A stretch of DNA of 38,982 nt from an uncultured Verrucomicrobia subdivision 3 bacterium. GTDB lineage: Bacteria > Verrucomicrobiota > Verrucomicrobiia > Limisphaerales > UBA11358. Both the position numbers and the translations under genes were made by a program. The notes below the pieces were generated by a model. The model ran no database searches, was not told the DNA's origin, and saw only the letters and a program-made list of their open reading frames with translations. Below, piece after piece: positions 8,801 through 17,108 of the stretch (positions within the stretch are counted from its first letter, which is position 1; each line of letters opens with the position of its first letter). The stretch covers positions 1 through 38,982 of the forward strand of contig CAIKKJ010000158.1 in assembly GCA_903827955.1 (NCBI GenBank), read 5' to 3'.

Positions 8801-9568
8801 CCCGGCGGCACGGAACCCACACCCAATGCGACTGCTTTTTCGGACGGAGTTACGGCTGAACCAGCCAACATCGGTCAGGTATTATTTTATGAAGCCGGCT
8901 CGGCGGTCACTTACCTTACTTCTGGAACATATAACTACGACGTGATACGGGTGGACAACAATTGGGCGACCGTCACTCCTTCCGTCAACGGAGCTACGTT
9001 GAATGCGATGAGTCTGGCATTCAGCCCGGCCTCGCAGAGCATTCAGGTTAATCAGAAATCGTCGTTGATCACCGTCACCTTGCAACAGAGCAACCTGACA
9101 TTTAATGCTACCGCTGACACCTTGGTAAACTTGAGCTCCACCTCTGGTGGCGGGACATTTCTGTCTGGTGTCAATGGCACCAACGTCATCAATAGTGTCA
9201 CCATCAGCAACGGCACGAGCTCGGCGTCTTTTTATTACAAGGACAGCAACGCCGGCACTCCGACCATCACTGGAGTCAGCGGCTTGCTGGCCACGGCCAC
9301 GCAGTCGGAAACAGTCACCAATCCGCCGGCGAGTTCAGCGCCGGGATTCCCGCCTGGCAGCATCACCCGTTTGTCCAGTGGTAACATCTCTTTGAGCGTT
9401 ACCGGTGCGGTCGGTGTGGCTTGGTCACTGCATGCCACCAACAATCTGACTATCCCCAGGCCTTGGCCCACCATCCAATCCGGCACTATTGGCAGCAGTC
9501 CGTTTACAATCAATGACCTGGTCGCCACGAATTATCCGAACCGGTTCTACTATTTCAGCGCCCCGTAA
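5861..9568 (+). CDS. Large secreted PATR / Ig-like repeat protein
   Basis: The start is the ATG at 5861 (1235 residues); earlier in-frame starts fall inside the pseudopilin gene. The N-terminus has a long leader with a hydrophobic core at about 22-38. Autotransporter-associated beta-strand repeats lie at about 194-233 (VYLRGVNTYSGNTTIQNGAL) and 382-416 (AILTGNNTFSGGSSINDGTL). Then come a PGE...APGKTG repeat at about 580-690, an Ig-like domain at about 690-785 (TGTVTFMKNGT), a beta-sandwich-like module opening ALMQDGQDYAA at about 797-1043, a further beta domain at 1047-1157, and a C-terminal module ending NRFYYFSAP. No 12-strand autotransporter barrel is visible, so secretion must use another route. 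Residues from about 578 to 1158 are paralogous to the giant protein at 32149. Probable surface or matrix protein; ligand unknown. Confidence 0.82.
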   Translation: MKTKLNLTDWLSYRNQLRSLTLISMFGAAMLCGTTLRANDVSWTGGGTGLSSDWRTGANWSSSVVPGSSDNAVFNGGSVTNNSLIDMAAAGGTQQVGSISVVSGQTVNVIIGNSSTTTSGTLVLNGVGGVLLSDSAGAGGELIIENFNQPLALGLAASGAIYASSSTGNPVASTDPGRVEIYSSIIDVGGSRSITLTGPGNVYLRGVNTYSGNTTIQNGALELDATGTVGNGVGTIYLSGGNIQSGASRNGYSSGPWIPNPIVLTADAHIFNSASTANSTRNIPFSGSLTGSGGSLIICNPTGVSGNSFVPRFSGAFTNSLPVVLGDTSGTAFSDNTLDFSAIDLCNAVTNGMQVWNGVFSGPGNLRRSSPVLSFSAMPGGVAILTGNNTFSGGSSINDGTLFANNSTGSALGSGLVGVYSHGTLAGNGTILAAVTNGLGGTIQPGSTATNVGKLTVNSLLFGPSGNYTWQISSVTGTAGTAWDLINASSAGWTDNGNSTNKNVIHLKSLGVPTGWNNATAYTWLIISNNPANTTGFNAANWSVDPTYFGATAAGAFSVTTDGNGSLDLVYTPLANTQPVAHMVILAPGETLTPGSAPGKTGSPTAQRSTVGYSVTVKALDASYNLCSNSFDTVTLTSSAAGDTLPAIAPLVNGSITFSLVNNTVGNITVTATNVTEGIAVPTGSSIVPVNINTSTTTLASSVNPAQPGVPISLSATVSSTAATRTGTVTFMKNGTNVLGTATLAGNSASITLSGGTGTNSITAIYSGDANNTSSTNSPALTQVINPSGAGVVQAGVAALMQDGQDYAAATSTPITGRGPWVCGGGTASSSFIKIIAGDLSGATSPDIRPLPAAGVNTNHLQISKAGTNSRWYFRSMTNSATSGSVYFSFLLNVSVNPTTADEFMGTMISSTITNTPAPTDPLSFHARVGADGTHFDLGVQRLNGETAWTGDLADNTTYLVVLKYTFGSAAGCSIYVNPIPGGTEPTPNATAFSDGVTAEPANIGQVLFYEAGSAVTYLTSGTYNYDVIRVDNNWATVTPSVNGATLNAMSLAFSPASQSIQVNQKSSLITVTLQQSNLTFNATADTLVNLSSTSGGGTFLSGVNGTNVINSVTISNGTSSASFYYKDSNAGTPTITGVSGLLATATQSETVTNPPASSAPGFPPGSITRLSSGNISLSVTGAVGVAWSLHATNNLTIPRPWPTIQSGTIGSSPFTINDLVATNYPNRFYYFSAP
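7594..9336 (+). repeat. Block paralogous to 34408-36120
   Basis: Reading the two translations side by side shows the same domain order and long stretches of identity. They share PGE...APGKTGSP, GYSVTV-ALDA-YN, SSTTTLASS-NPA, a TGTVTF Ig-like core, GQDYAA, GSVYFSFL, DPL-FHAR, THFDLG, GTYNYDV or GTYQYDV, and SVTISNGTS-A-FYY. This is one contiguous shared segment of roughly 570 residues between two genes 26 kb apart. It indicates duplication or recombination between surface-protein genes. Confidence 0.8.
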
Positions 9569-9686
9569 GACGTTTGATTTGGTGAACAGGAAAGCCCTCA
9601 ACATCGGAGCGCTTTCATCGGCGATTGGGCGAGTAAAACAATATCTGTCATTTTCGATTGTGACGCCCGGTCTAGATTTTCCGCCT

Positions 9687-11880
9687 ATGTCACGCCGAGG
9701 AAAGCGATTCCAAGCACCGCTGCTGTCGGGAATTCTGCTCTTGCTTTTTGGTTGCTTAAGCCCACCAGCCACCAGCGCGCAAAATTACGTTCCGGGACAA
9801 GCATATTTCGACCGCAGTAATTACGTCGAATATGTTGCCGGCGATTTGCCGGTGATTATTTCCGCGCCTCATGGCGGTGCGCTGACGCCGGCGGAAATAC
9901 CCGACCGCCTGGATGACGGTTCCGATCCCAACTTCACAACCGTCACGGATTCCAACACCGAAGAAACCGCGCTGGCGTTGCAAGGCGTTTTTGCCAGTTA
10001 CTTCGGCCACGTTCCGCATGTCGTCCTCTGCCAGTTGAAGCGCACAAAAGTGGATTGCAACCGCAGTCTCGACCAGGGCGTATATCAAACGAACATCTAT
10101 GCTGCCATCGCGTGGAACGATTTTCAAAACTGGATCAACACCGCCAGCAACGCCGCCGTTGCCCAGAGCGGACGCGGTTTCTACATTGACCAGCACGGGC
10201 GGCCACACAATCCAACGGCTGGAACTCGGCTATCTGCTCACCAGCTCGCAGTTGATGAACAGCGACAGCACGCTCAACAGCGTTTCCTATCGCAATCAAT
10301 CCAGCATCCGAACGCTCGCCACGCTCGCCAGCAACCAGTTCGCCCTGTCTTTCTCCCAGGTTCTGCGCGGTAGCAACAGTTTTGGCGGCCTGATGGCTGC
10401 GCGTGGCTATCCATCCGTGCCCAGCCCCGACATGCCCAATCCCGGCAGCGGCAACCCGTATTTCGACGGCGGATACAACACGGCGGCCCACACCTCGCAA
10501 TCTGGCGGCGGCCCCGTGGATGGCCTGCAGATCGAGGCCAACATGACCGGCGTGCGCGACACGGCCGTCAATCGCACCAATTACGCCATCGCGGTCGCGC
10601 AGGCGCTCGATTATTTTTTTACCAATTATTATGGCCTCGATTTGCGCCGCGCCGCGCCGTGCGTCTGGGCCGGCGGTTCTGGCAAATGGGCGACGGCTGC
10701 AAGCTGGTCAAACGGCATTTTGCCGGTCGCCGGAAACTATCTTCTCTTCAGCGGCTCCGGCGGCGCGGTAAGCAACAACCTCGGGTCGCTCACCACCGGC
10801 TCGGGTAGAATCTATTCGCTACTCTTCGCGACGAATGCTGGCGGCAGCTACACAAATTATGGCAATCCCATCAGTCTTACCGCCGGTATCACGAATTTTT
10901 CCACGTGGCCACACAGCATCAGCAACCACATCACTCTGCTTTCCCCGCAAACCTTCACCGCCTCGAACGGAGTGCTGAATTTCTTCGGCAACATTACCAA
11001 CGCTGGGTTCACGCTGAGCGTGAATACCGCGACGAATCTGGCAATGAATGGCATCATCAGCGGCGCGGGCGGAATGGTGAAAACTGGAAATGGAATTCTG
11101 ACGTTCACCGCTGCCAATAATTTTTCCGGTGCAATGACGAATTTTTCTGGCACGTTGCTGGCAAATAATTCATCCGGCAGCGCCAACGGCAGCGGCGCGT
11201 TGTTCGTGAATTCGGGCGCAACCCTTGGCGGCACTGGTATCGTCAGCGGGCCGGTTTCCATTTCAGGCGGCATTGCCCCCGGTAATCCTGTCGGCATATT
11301 GACGGTTACGAATGGTTTGATTTTCACTAACGGCGGAAGTTACCTCTGGACGCTGACGGCGAACAGCACCGGCTCGCCCGGCGTCAATTTTGATCAAATC
11401 ATTTTGTCGGGCGGCAACCTGATGTTAAATTCCAATTCGCCGCTGGTCATCAGCTTCACCAATTCCGCCACCGCGCCAGCGACCAACAACGTTTTTTGGC
11501 AGTCGCCGCGTTCCTGGAAAATCATTTCACTTGGTCCGTCCGCAACCAACATCGGCTCCGCCAGTTTTGGCGTGATCGCCAGCAACACTTTTTCTGCTGG
11601 CAAATTCACGAGCAGCGCCGATGTGGTGGGAAATGTTTTTTTGAATTTTCTGCCCACGCCGCCGCCGCTTATCACGCCGTTTGCCGGTGCCGGCGCGACC
11701 AACTTCCACGTCGCGTGGGGCGGTGTATCCGGCGTGACATATCAGGTGCAGTTCGCCACGAACCTCGCGCCCGCCAGTTGGCAGTTGCTCGGCAGCGTGC
11801 TGGCTACCAACAGCAGCACGTCATTTGACGACATTGCTTCGCCAAATCCGCAACGGTTTTACCGCGTGGTGATTCCGTGA
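9687..11880 (+). pseudogene. N-formylglutamate-amidohydrolase-like PATR protein, frameshifted
   Basis: One protein is split over two frames. Frame 1 (ATG 9687) has a signal or lipoprotein-type leader (LLLLFGC, Cys23), IISAPHGGAL with His62, KVDCNRS, and YIDQHG with His170, all typical of N-formylglutamate amidohydrolases. It then runs into unrelated sequence and ends at 10373. The frame offset by one base continues the homology as HTIQRLELGYLL and stays open to 11880. The shift lies in GGGCGGCC around 10197-10204; loss of two bases (CA) from GGGCACGGCC would restore a repeated His-Gly run, and gain of one base is the alternative. The second part ends the enzyme domain near 10655, adds PATR repeats (LTFTAANNFSGAMTNFSGT) and the shared C-terminal module ending RFYRVVIP. 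It may be a true pseudogene or a sequencing error. Confidence 0.72.
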
Positions 11881-14034
11881 TTACAACGCTTGAAGGCGGT
11901 AAAACTTTCTGAAGCTGCCGGCGGAATCGTTGAACGGTGCGTTGGTGTAGTAAAAAGTCAGCGGTGAGTTGGAGTTGGTGAATGTCAGCAACGGGTTCCA
12001 ATTCAGCAGATTTGAACTCCATTGCAACTGGTATTTTCTCCCGACGATGGTCGTCATGCCCGCCGAGAAATTCTGGGCTGCAATCGATGGCGCGGAAAAA
12101 ACCGGCCACGTCACGCCGACGGGATAACTTACGGAATGGCCGTAATACTTGATGCCGTTCGGAAATGCGCCGGCGTGCTGGTTGAAGCCGGTGGAGACGT
12201 TCGTGTCGCCAAAATTATATGTGCCGGACTGGCATTCCTCGGGGCCGGTATTGTTTACGTCCGTGTCGGTGCGGTTGCTGGCGCGCAGGATGGCGATGTG
12301 GCCGGAGCCGCTGGAGGATTTATACGAGGCCATCACGAGCACGCCGGCATTAGCCTGGTGCTGTGCGTTAGTCATGCCGATGATGGGAAACCAGCCGGCG
12401 CTGTTGGTCACGAACCAGTCGGCCTGATGATTGGCCAGGTCGACATCCGACGCATCCGGCGGACGCAGGAGATAGATTCCAAGCAGTTCTGCCGCTGACG
12501 ACGTGAAAGCGCTGCAATGCGTCGCAGTGCCAATGGTTTTGTTTGACCCGCTGCCGCCCGTCGCGCCGGTCAGCCAGTTCACGCTAGAACCACCGATCCA
12601 ATAATTAGTCACTTGGAGCGAATCCAAAAACACATTTAACGCCGCGCCGTTGGCGGAAATGCCATTGGAGACGATGTTGACGGTGCCGCTCAATCCGATT
12701 TTCGCATGTGTGTCTGTGCAAATCAGCAAGGCAGATTCAAGCGAACTGTCGAGGGCCGAGTAGCTAAACGTGCCCGCGCTCAGAGTCACATTCGTATTGT
12801 CAAAGATTCCATTTGCATCGGTGTCGAAACGGACATTGCCGGTGCTGCTGCTGAGATTCAAGACCGACGAGCTGTCTGTTGTGACGACGTTGCCGAACAC
12901 GTCCACGGCATAGCCCGAAGCAGCGAATGGCTGGCCTGCATACGCCAAGGCGGGTGCGGTCAAGATGTAATGGTCAGTCGCTGCGGGAACGATGTTGAAA
13001 TTACTGCTGGTCGTTGAATTGTATCCGCCGACTGAAGCGGTCAGCGAATAAATTCCCGCGGTGTTAATTACCAGATTATTGAACACCGCCGCGCCGCCCG
13101 CGCCGGTGCTCACCGTGGTTGTGCCGCTGGCAAACGCGCCGCCGTTCACACTAACGCTGACGGGCACATTGTTGGACGGCAGATTGGAGCCGAAGCCGTC
13201 CTGCAATTGAACGGTCACGGCGGCAAGTGAATTGCCGGCGGTTGAGTTGGATGGCTGAACGGAAAAAATCAGCGAGTTGCTTGTGGTGCCGGCCGGCGTG
13301 ACTTCGCCCCAAGTCGTCGCCACCCGAAATCGGCTGATGAGAAAAGTTCCCGCTGTGGAACTGCCCGAACGCAAATAGACATAGCTCAAGTCGGGCACGA
13401 TGGTCGTCGTCGTGCTGCTCGCATCGGGCGATGCCGGTTCAGTTCCGCCGGGTGAAGGGTTGATGTAAAGCGACGCGAGGCCGCTCGCAAAAATATATTT
13501 CATCACCACGAAACAAGGCACGTTGGTCGGCAGCGTGTTCGCGATGTAAGTGGTCGTGCCGGCCTTCGCACGAACGCCGAGTTTGAAACCGGTGCCGGAA
13601 CTGTTGTCAATCAAGTCGAGCGGGTCGGCGGACGAGCCGCCCGGCGGGGCATTCGTGTTTTGCAGCAGTCCGGCGATGTAATAATTGCCCGGCTTGGACA
13701 AAAAATTCATCACGAATGAGAAATAGACCACGCCGCTGTTTGCGGTCGTATCCAGCGGGCGGTAACTCACCGCTGTTGTGCCGGGCAACACTTCCGCGCA
13801 TTGGGCCGCTGGTGACAGGTCGGCGAGATTGGAATACGACAAGCTTGTGTTGGTGACGACGATCAGGCTGGTCGGGCTGGTCCATGGCGAATCATTGCCA
13901 AGAATACCAGCGGAATAGTTTAATGGTTCCTGCATCAGCAGCACCGCCCTGGCCATCGGCTGTGTGAAAAAAGACATAGCCAAGCAAACCAGGACATTAA
14001 AAAAAACTTGCGGTGGTTGTCGGTAAGCGAACAT
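11881..14034 (-). CDS. Secreted multidomain protein: beta-sandwich-like module, Ig-like domains, Cys/His papain-like domain
   Basis: The protein has 717 residues. The signal peptide ends near residue 30 (ARA). Residues about 31-250 are the module also found in three other proteins here (LMQEPLNYSA, GVVYFSFVMN, SLYINPSPGGTEP, WGEVTPA). Residues about 255-350 and 352-455 are Ig-like (AAVTVQLQDGFG; GNVVTTDSSSVLNLSS). Residues about 465-635 carry THCSAF with Cys507, GHIAIL with His579 and GPE with Glu599, homologous to the stand-alone protein at 989-1708. Residues 650-717 form the C-terminal module (YQLQWSSNLLNWN...FYRLQAL). It is probably an exported hydrolase with binding domains. Its stop codon directly abuts the stop of the converging gene. 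Copy C of the 19-nt element is 47 bases upstream. Confidence 0.75.
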   Translation of the reverse strand: MFAYRQPPQVFFNVLVCLAMSFFTQPMARAVLLMQEPLNYSAGILGNDSPWTSPTSLIVVTNTSLSYSNLADLSPAAQCAEVLPGTTAVSYRPLDTTANSGVVYFSFVMNFLSKPGNYYIAGLLQNTNAPPGGSSADPLDLIDNSSGTGFKLGVRAKAGTTTYIANTLPTNVPCFVVMKYIFASGLASLYINPSPGGTEPASPDASSTTTTIVPDLSYVYLRSGSSTAGTFLISRFRVATTWGEVTPAGTTSNSLIFSVQPSNSTAGNSLAAVTVQLQDGFGSNLPSNNVPVSVSVNGGAFASGTTTVSTGAGGAAVFNNLVINTAGIYSLTASVGGYNSTTSSNFNIVPAATDHYILTAPALAYAGQPFAASGYAVDVFGNVVTTDSSSVLNLSSSTGNVRFDTDANGIFDNTNVTLSAGTFSYSALDSSLESALLICTDTHAKIGLSGTVNIVSNGISANGAALNVFLDSLQVTNYWIGGSSVNWLTGATGGSGSNKTIGTATHCSAFTSSAAELLGIYLLRPPDASDVDLANHQADWFVTNSAGWFPIIGMTNAQHQANAGVLVMASYKSSSGSGHIAILRASNRTDTDVNNTGPEECQSGTYNFGDTNVSTGFNQHAGAFPNGIKYYGHSVSYPVGVTWPVFSAPSIAAQNFSAGMTTIVGRKYQLQWSSNLLNWNPLLTFTNSNSPLTFYYTNAPFNDSAGSFRKFYRLQAL

Positions 14035-14081
14035 GAATGGAATTTAGCATATAAATAATAGCGTCAATCCGGACGGTTGCC

Positions 14082-14100
14082 ATAGCACAAAGTCATTATG
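14082..14100 (+). promoter_or_regulatory. Copy C of the dispersed 19-nt element
   Basis: The plus strand reads ATAGCACAAAGTCATTATG, the least conserved copy at its 3' end. It lies in a divergent gap, 47 bases from the minus-strand 717-residue protein and 56 bases before the chosen start of the symporter at 14157. Confidence 0.45.
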
Positions 14101-14156
14101 GCGCGATGCGACGGCGCTTGTTTGACTTGTCCCCACATCAGTCCAAAATTCCGCAC

Positions 14157-15401
14157 ATGATTTCCTTTTTGAAAAAAATTACGCTCACGCGCTGGATTGT
14201 GATTGCCATTATCCTTGGGGTGCTCATCGGCTGGCAATTTCCAGAATGGTCGCAAAACCTCCAGGTCGTCTCGGACATTTTTCTGCGGCTCATCAAGTGC
14301 ATCATCGTGCCGCTCATTTTCAGCACGCTGGTTATCGGCATTGCCGCGCACAGCGACGATCTCAAAGCCGTCGGGCGGCTCGCGTTCAAGTCCATCATCT
14401 ATTTTGAAATCGTCACCACCATCGCGCTGGCGGTCGGACTGGTGATGGTCAACGTCTTTCAGCCCGGCCTCGGCGTGATGCTCCCGACTTCATCCGGCAA
14501 AGCCGACGTCGCCGTCGCCGCCGCGCCAAAAGCAAAGGACATCATCGAACACATTTTCCCGAGCAGCTTTTTTGAAAGCGCAACCAATAACGACGTGCTA
14601 CAAGTCGTCGTCTTCGCCATGCTCTTTGCGGTCGCGCTCACGCAAGTCAAAGGCAAGCCGAAGGAGACGATGCTGAATTTTTTCGGTGGCCTGTCCGAGG
14701 TGATGTTCAAATTCACGGGCATGGTCATGGCGCTCGCGCCGTTCGGCGTCGGCGCGGCTATCGCCGTGACCGTCGGTCATTCCGGGCTCGGCGTCTTGGT
14801 CAACCTCGGCAAACTTGTCGGCACGCTTTATGGCGCGCTGGCAATTTTTATTCTGGCTGTATTGTTGCCCGTCGCGTTGCTCGCCAAGATTCCCGTGCGC
14901 CGGTTTTTCAGCCATGTCAAAGACCCCGCGCTCATCGCGTTCTCGACCTCATCTTCCGCCGCCGCGTTGCCGCTCGCGCTGGAAAACATGGAAAAATTTG
15001 GCGTGCCCAAGCGCATCGTCGCCTTCGTTCTGCCCGCCGGTTATTCGTTCAATCTCGACGGCTCGACGCTTTATCTCGCCGTCGGGTCTGTCTATGTCGC
15101 GCAGGCCGCCGGGGTGCACATGTCGTTCAGCCAGCAGCTCGTGATGATGCTCACGCTCATGTTGACCAGCAAGGGCGTCGCCGCCGTGCCGCGCGCCACG
15201 CTGGTGATTTTGTCCGGCACGCTTGTCACGTTCGGCCTGCCGCTTGAAGGCGTCGCGCTCATCCTCGGCGTGGATACGCTCATGGACATGGCGCGCACGA
15301 TGGTCAATCTCATCGGCAACTGCCTCGCGTCCGCCGTGATGGCCCGCTGGGAGGGTGAATTGAAAATCCCTGCCGGCGAAAATGGTTCCGGCACCCAATA
15401 A
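14157..15401 (+). CDS. Dicarboxylate/amino acid:cation symporter (SDF family), probably glutamate/aspartate
   Basis: The ATG at 14157 (MISFLKK, 414 residues) is preferred over 14106 because it begins just before the first membrane helix and matches family length. Family hallmarks are the serine-rich re-entrant loop STSSSAAALP (Ser265-267), GYSFNLDGS (295-303) and the late VDTLMDMARTMVNLIGN that binds the substrate amino or carboxyl groups. It is an inner-membrane secondary transporter coupling sodium or protons to acidic substrate uptake. Only 10 bases separate it from gamma-glutamyltranspeptidase. That enzyme releases glutamate in the periplasm, so glutamate is the likely substrate, by inference. 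It differs clearly from the DctA-like paralogue at 27254-28531. Confidence 0.88.
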   Translation: MISFLKKITLTRWIVIAIILGVLIGWQFPEWSQNLQVVSDIFLRLIKCIIVPLIFSTLVIGIAAHSDDLKAVGRLAFKSIIYFEIVTTIALAVGLVMVNVFQPGLGVMLPTSSGKADVAVAAAPKAKDIIEHIFPSSFFESATNNDVLQVVVFAMLFAVALTQVKGKPKETMLNFFGGLSEVMFKFTGMVMALAPFGVGAAIAVTVGHSGLGVLVNLGKLVGTLYGALAIFILAVLLPVALLAKIPVRRFFSHVKDPALIAFSTSSSAAALPLALENMEKFGVPKRIVAFVLPAGYSFNLDGSTLYLAVGSVYVAQAAGVHMSFSQQLVMMLTLMLTSKGVAAVPRATLVILSGTLVTFGLPLEGVALILGVDTLMDMARTMVNLIGNCLASAVMARWEGELKIPAGENGSGTQ

Positions 15402-15411
15402 TTGCGTTCGC

Positions 15412-17079
15412 ATGAAAAAACCCCTTTTCACAATTATTGTCATTTCATTTTGCGCCGCGACAAAGTTTTTTGCCGGCGAACCGACCAACGGCATCGTTGC
15501 CTCCGTGCATCCGCTTGCGACACAAGCCGGATTGAGCGCTCTGAAGTCCGGTGGCAACGCGATTGACGCCGCCATCGCCGTCGGCCTTACGCTCGGCGTG
15601 GTGGACACTCATAATTCCGGCATCGGCGGCGGCTGTTTCATGCTCATCCATCTCGCGAACGGAAAAAATTTTTGCCTCGACGGTCGCGAAATGGCCGGTG
15701 CGGCGGCGACGCGTGACATGTTTGTCCGTAATGGCAAGGGCGACACGAGCTTGAGTCAGGTCGGAGCGCTCGCGAGCGGTGTTCCCGGCGAAGTTGCCGT
15801 CTTTGAATATGCGGAAAAAAATTTCGGCAAAAAAACTTTGCGCGACGCGCTGCTGCCCGCCGCCGAAATTGCCGAGAACGGTTTTCCGATTCCGGCGAAT
15901 TACGCGAAACTGATTGAAGCCGAAAAAGCGCGCATTCAAAAATTTCCCGCGACCGCCGCGCTGTTGTTGCCCGATGGAAATCCGCTGCAAACCGGTGACA
16001 TTTTGAAACAGCCTGACCTCGCGAAAACGTATCGCAGCCTCGCAGCGAACGGCAGCGACTGGTTTTATCGCGGTCCATTCGCGGCGGCGGTTGGCGACTG
16101 GATGGCTGCAAGCGGTGGTATTTTGACCTCGAACGATTTCGCGAATTATCACATCGAATTGCGCGAGCCGATTTCTACGACGTATCGCGGCTTTGAAATC
16201 GTTTCGTTTCCGCCGCCGAGTTCGGGCGGCGTGCACGTTTTGGAGATTTTGAACATTCTCGAACATTTTGACCTGAAAAATTTGGATGACTCGACGCGGT
16301 TGCACGTCATCGCCGAGGCGATGAAGCTCGCGTTCGCCGACCGCGCCTACTGGCTCGGCGATCCGGCGTTCGTGAACGTGCCGCGCGGGTTGATTGCCAA
16401 AACTTACGCGGCCGGCCTCGCGCAAAAAATTAATCTGACGAACACGATGGCGTTGCCGGAGCACGGTTTGCCGCCGGACTGGCAGACGGATTTGTTCAAA
16501 AAACACACGACGCATTTTTGCACGGCGGACGCGGCAGGAAACTGGGTTGCCTGCACGGCGACGATCAACACGAGCTTCGGCTCGAAGGTCGTGATTCCCG
16601 GCACGGGTGTGTTGATGAACAACCAGATGGATGATTTTTCCATCCAGCCCGGCGTTGCGAACCATTTCGGTCTCGTCGGCGCGGACGCGAATTCCGTTGC
16701 GCCCGGCAAACGTCCGTTGTCTTCGATGAGTCCAGCGATTGTTTTCAAAAACGGCGAGCCGGTCATCGCACTCGGCGCCGCGGGCGGGCCGAAAATCATT
16801 TCCGCCGTGTTGCAGGAAATTGTGGACATGATTGACCTCGGCGAAACTCCTGCACAGGCCGTCGCTACGCCGCGTATCCACGAACAGTGGTCGCCCGACC
16901 AGTTGTATGTGGAAAAAAAACTGCCGGACGATTTGAAGAAAAATCTCGCCGCGCGCGGCCACAAAATCTCCGAGCTGCCGCAGCAGGCGATTTCGCAGAT
17001 CGTCGCGCGCACGCCGGACGGCAAAAGTTTCACCGGCGCCGCCGACCCGCGTTCCAACGGCACGGCAGAAGGCTGGTGA
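15412..17079 (+). CDS. ggt: Gamma-glutamyltranspeptidase (glutathione hydrolase)
   Basis: The start at ATG 15412 gives 555 residues, a normal length, with a signal peptide at 1-22. The enzyme hydrolyses or transfers gamma-glutamyl groups from glutathione and related compounds in the periplasm. It is made as a proenzyme that cuts itself before the catalytic threonine. Seen here: SGGNAIDAAIA near residue 46, SGIGGGCFM, FPPPSSGGVH, the cleavage and catalytic site KHTTHF with Thr366 as nucleophile, NNQMDDFS, PLSSMSP and GAAGGPKII. All key residues are present. It is the second gene of a two-gene unit with the acidic amino acid symporter, which fits local recovery of the released glutamate. It converges on the SDR gene with a 29-base gap. 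Confidence 0.93.
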   Translation: MKKPLFTIIVISFCAATKFFAGEPTNGIVASVHPLATQAGLSALKSGGNAIDAAIAVGLTLGVVDTHNSGIGGGCFMLIHLANGKNFCLDGREMAGAAATRDMFVRNGKGDTSLSQVGALASGVPGEVAVFEYAEKNFGKKTLRDALLPAAEIAENGFPIPANYAKLIEAEKARIQKFPATAALLLPDGNPLQTGDILKQPDLAKTYRSLAANGSDWFYRGPFAAAVGDWMAASGGILTSNDFANYHIELREPISTTYRGFEIVSFPPPSSGGVHVLEILNILEHFDLKNLDDSTRLHVIAEAMKLAFADRAYWLGDPAFVNVPRGLIAKTYAAGLAQKINLTNTMALPEHGLPPDWQTDLFKKHTTHFCTADAAGNWVACTATINTSFGSKVVIPGTGVLMNNQMDDFSIQPGVANHFGLVGADANSVAPGKRPLSSMSPAIVFKNGEPVIALGAAGGPKIISAVLQEIVDMIDLGETPAQAVATPRIHEQWSPDQLYVEKKLPDDLKKNLAARGHKISELPQQAISQIVARTPDGKSFTGAADPRSNGTAEGW

Positions 17080-17108
17080 TTACATCAGCGCGTGTTTCGC
17101 GACGAACC

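Noticed and set aside
10190-10212. Programmed ribosomal frameshifting in the amidohydrolase gene
   Set aside because: No slippery heptamer, downstream pseudoknot or internal Shine-Dalgarno was seen; a mutation or sequence error is simpler.
15445-16962. 505-codon open frame on the minus strand opposite ggt
   Set aside because: It lies wholly opposite a well-conserved enzyme gene and its translation is Arg-rich with no recognisable domain; a by-product of GC-biased codon use.
17080-17108. Possible terminator hairpin (CGCG-TGTTT-CGCG) between ggt and the SDR gene
   Set aside because: The stem is only about four pairs and has no T-run on either side.
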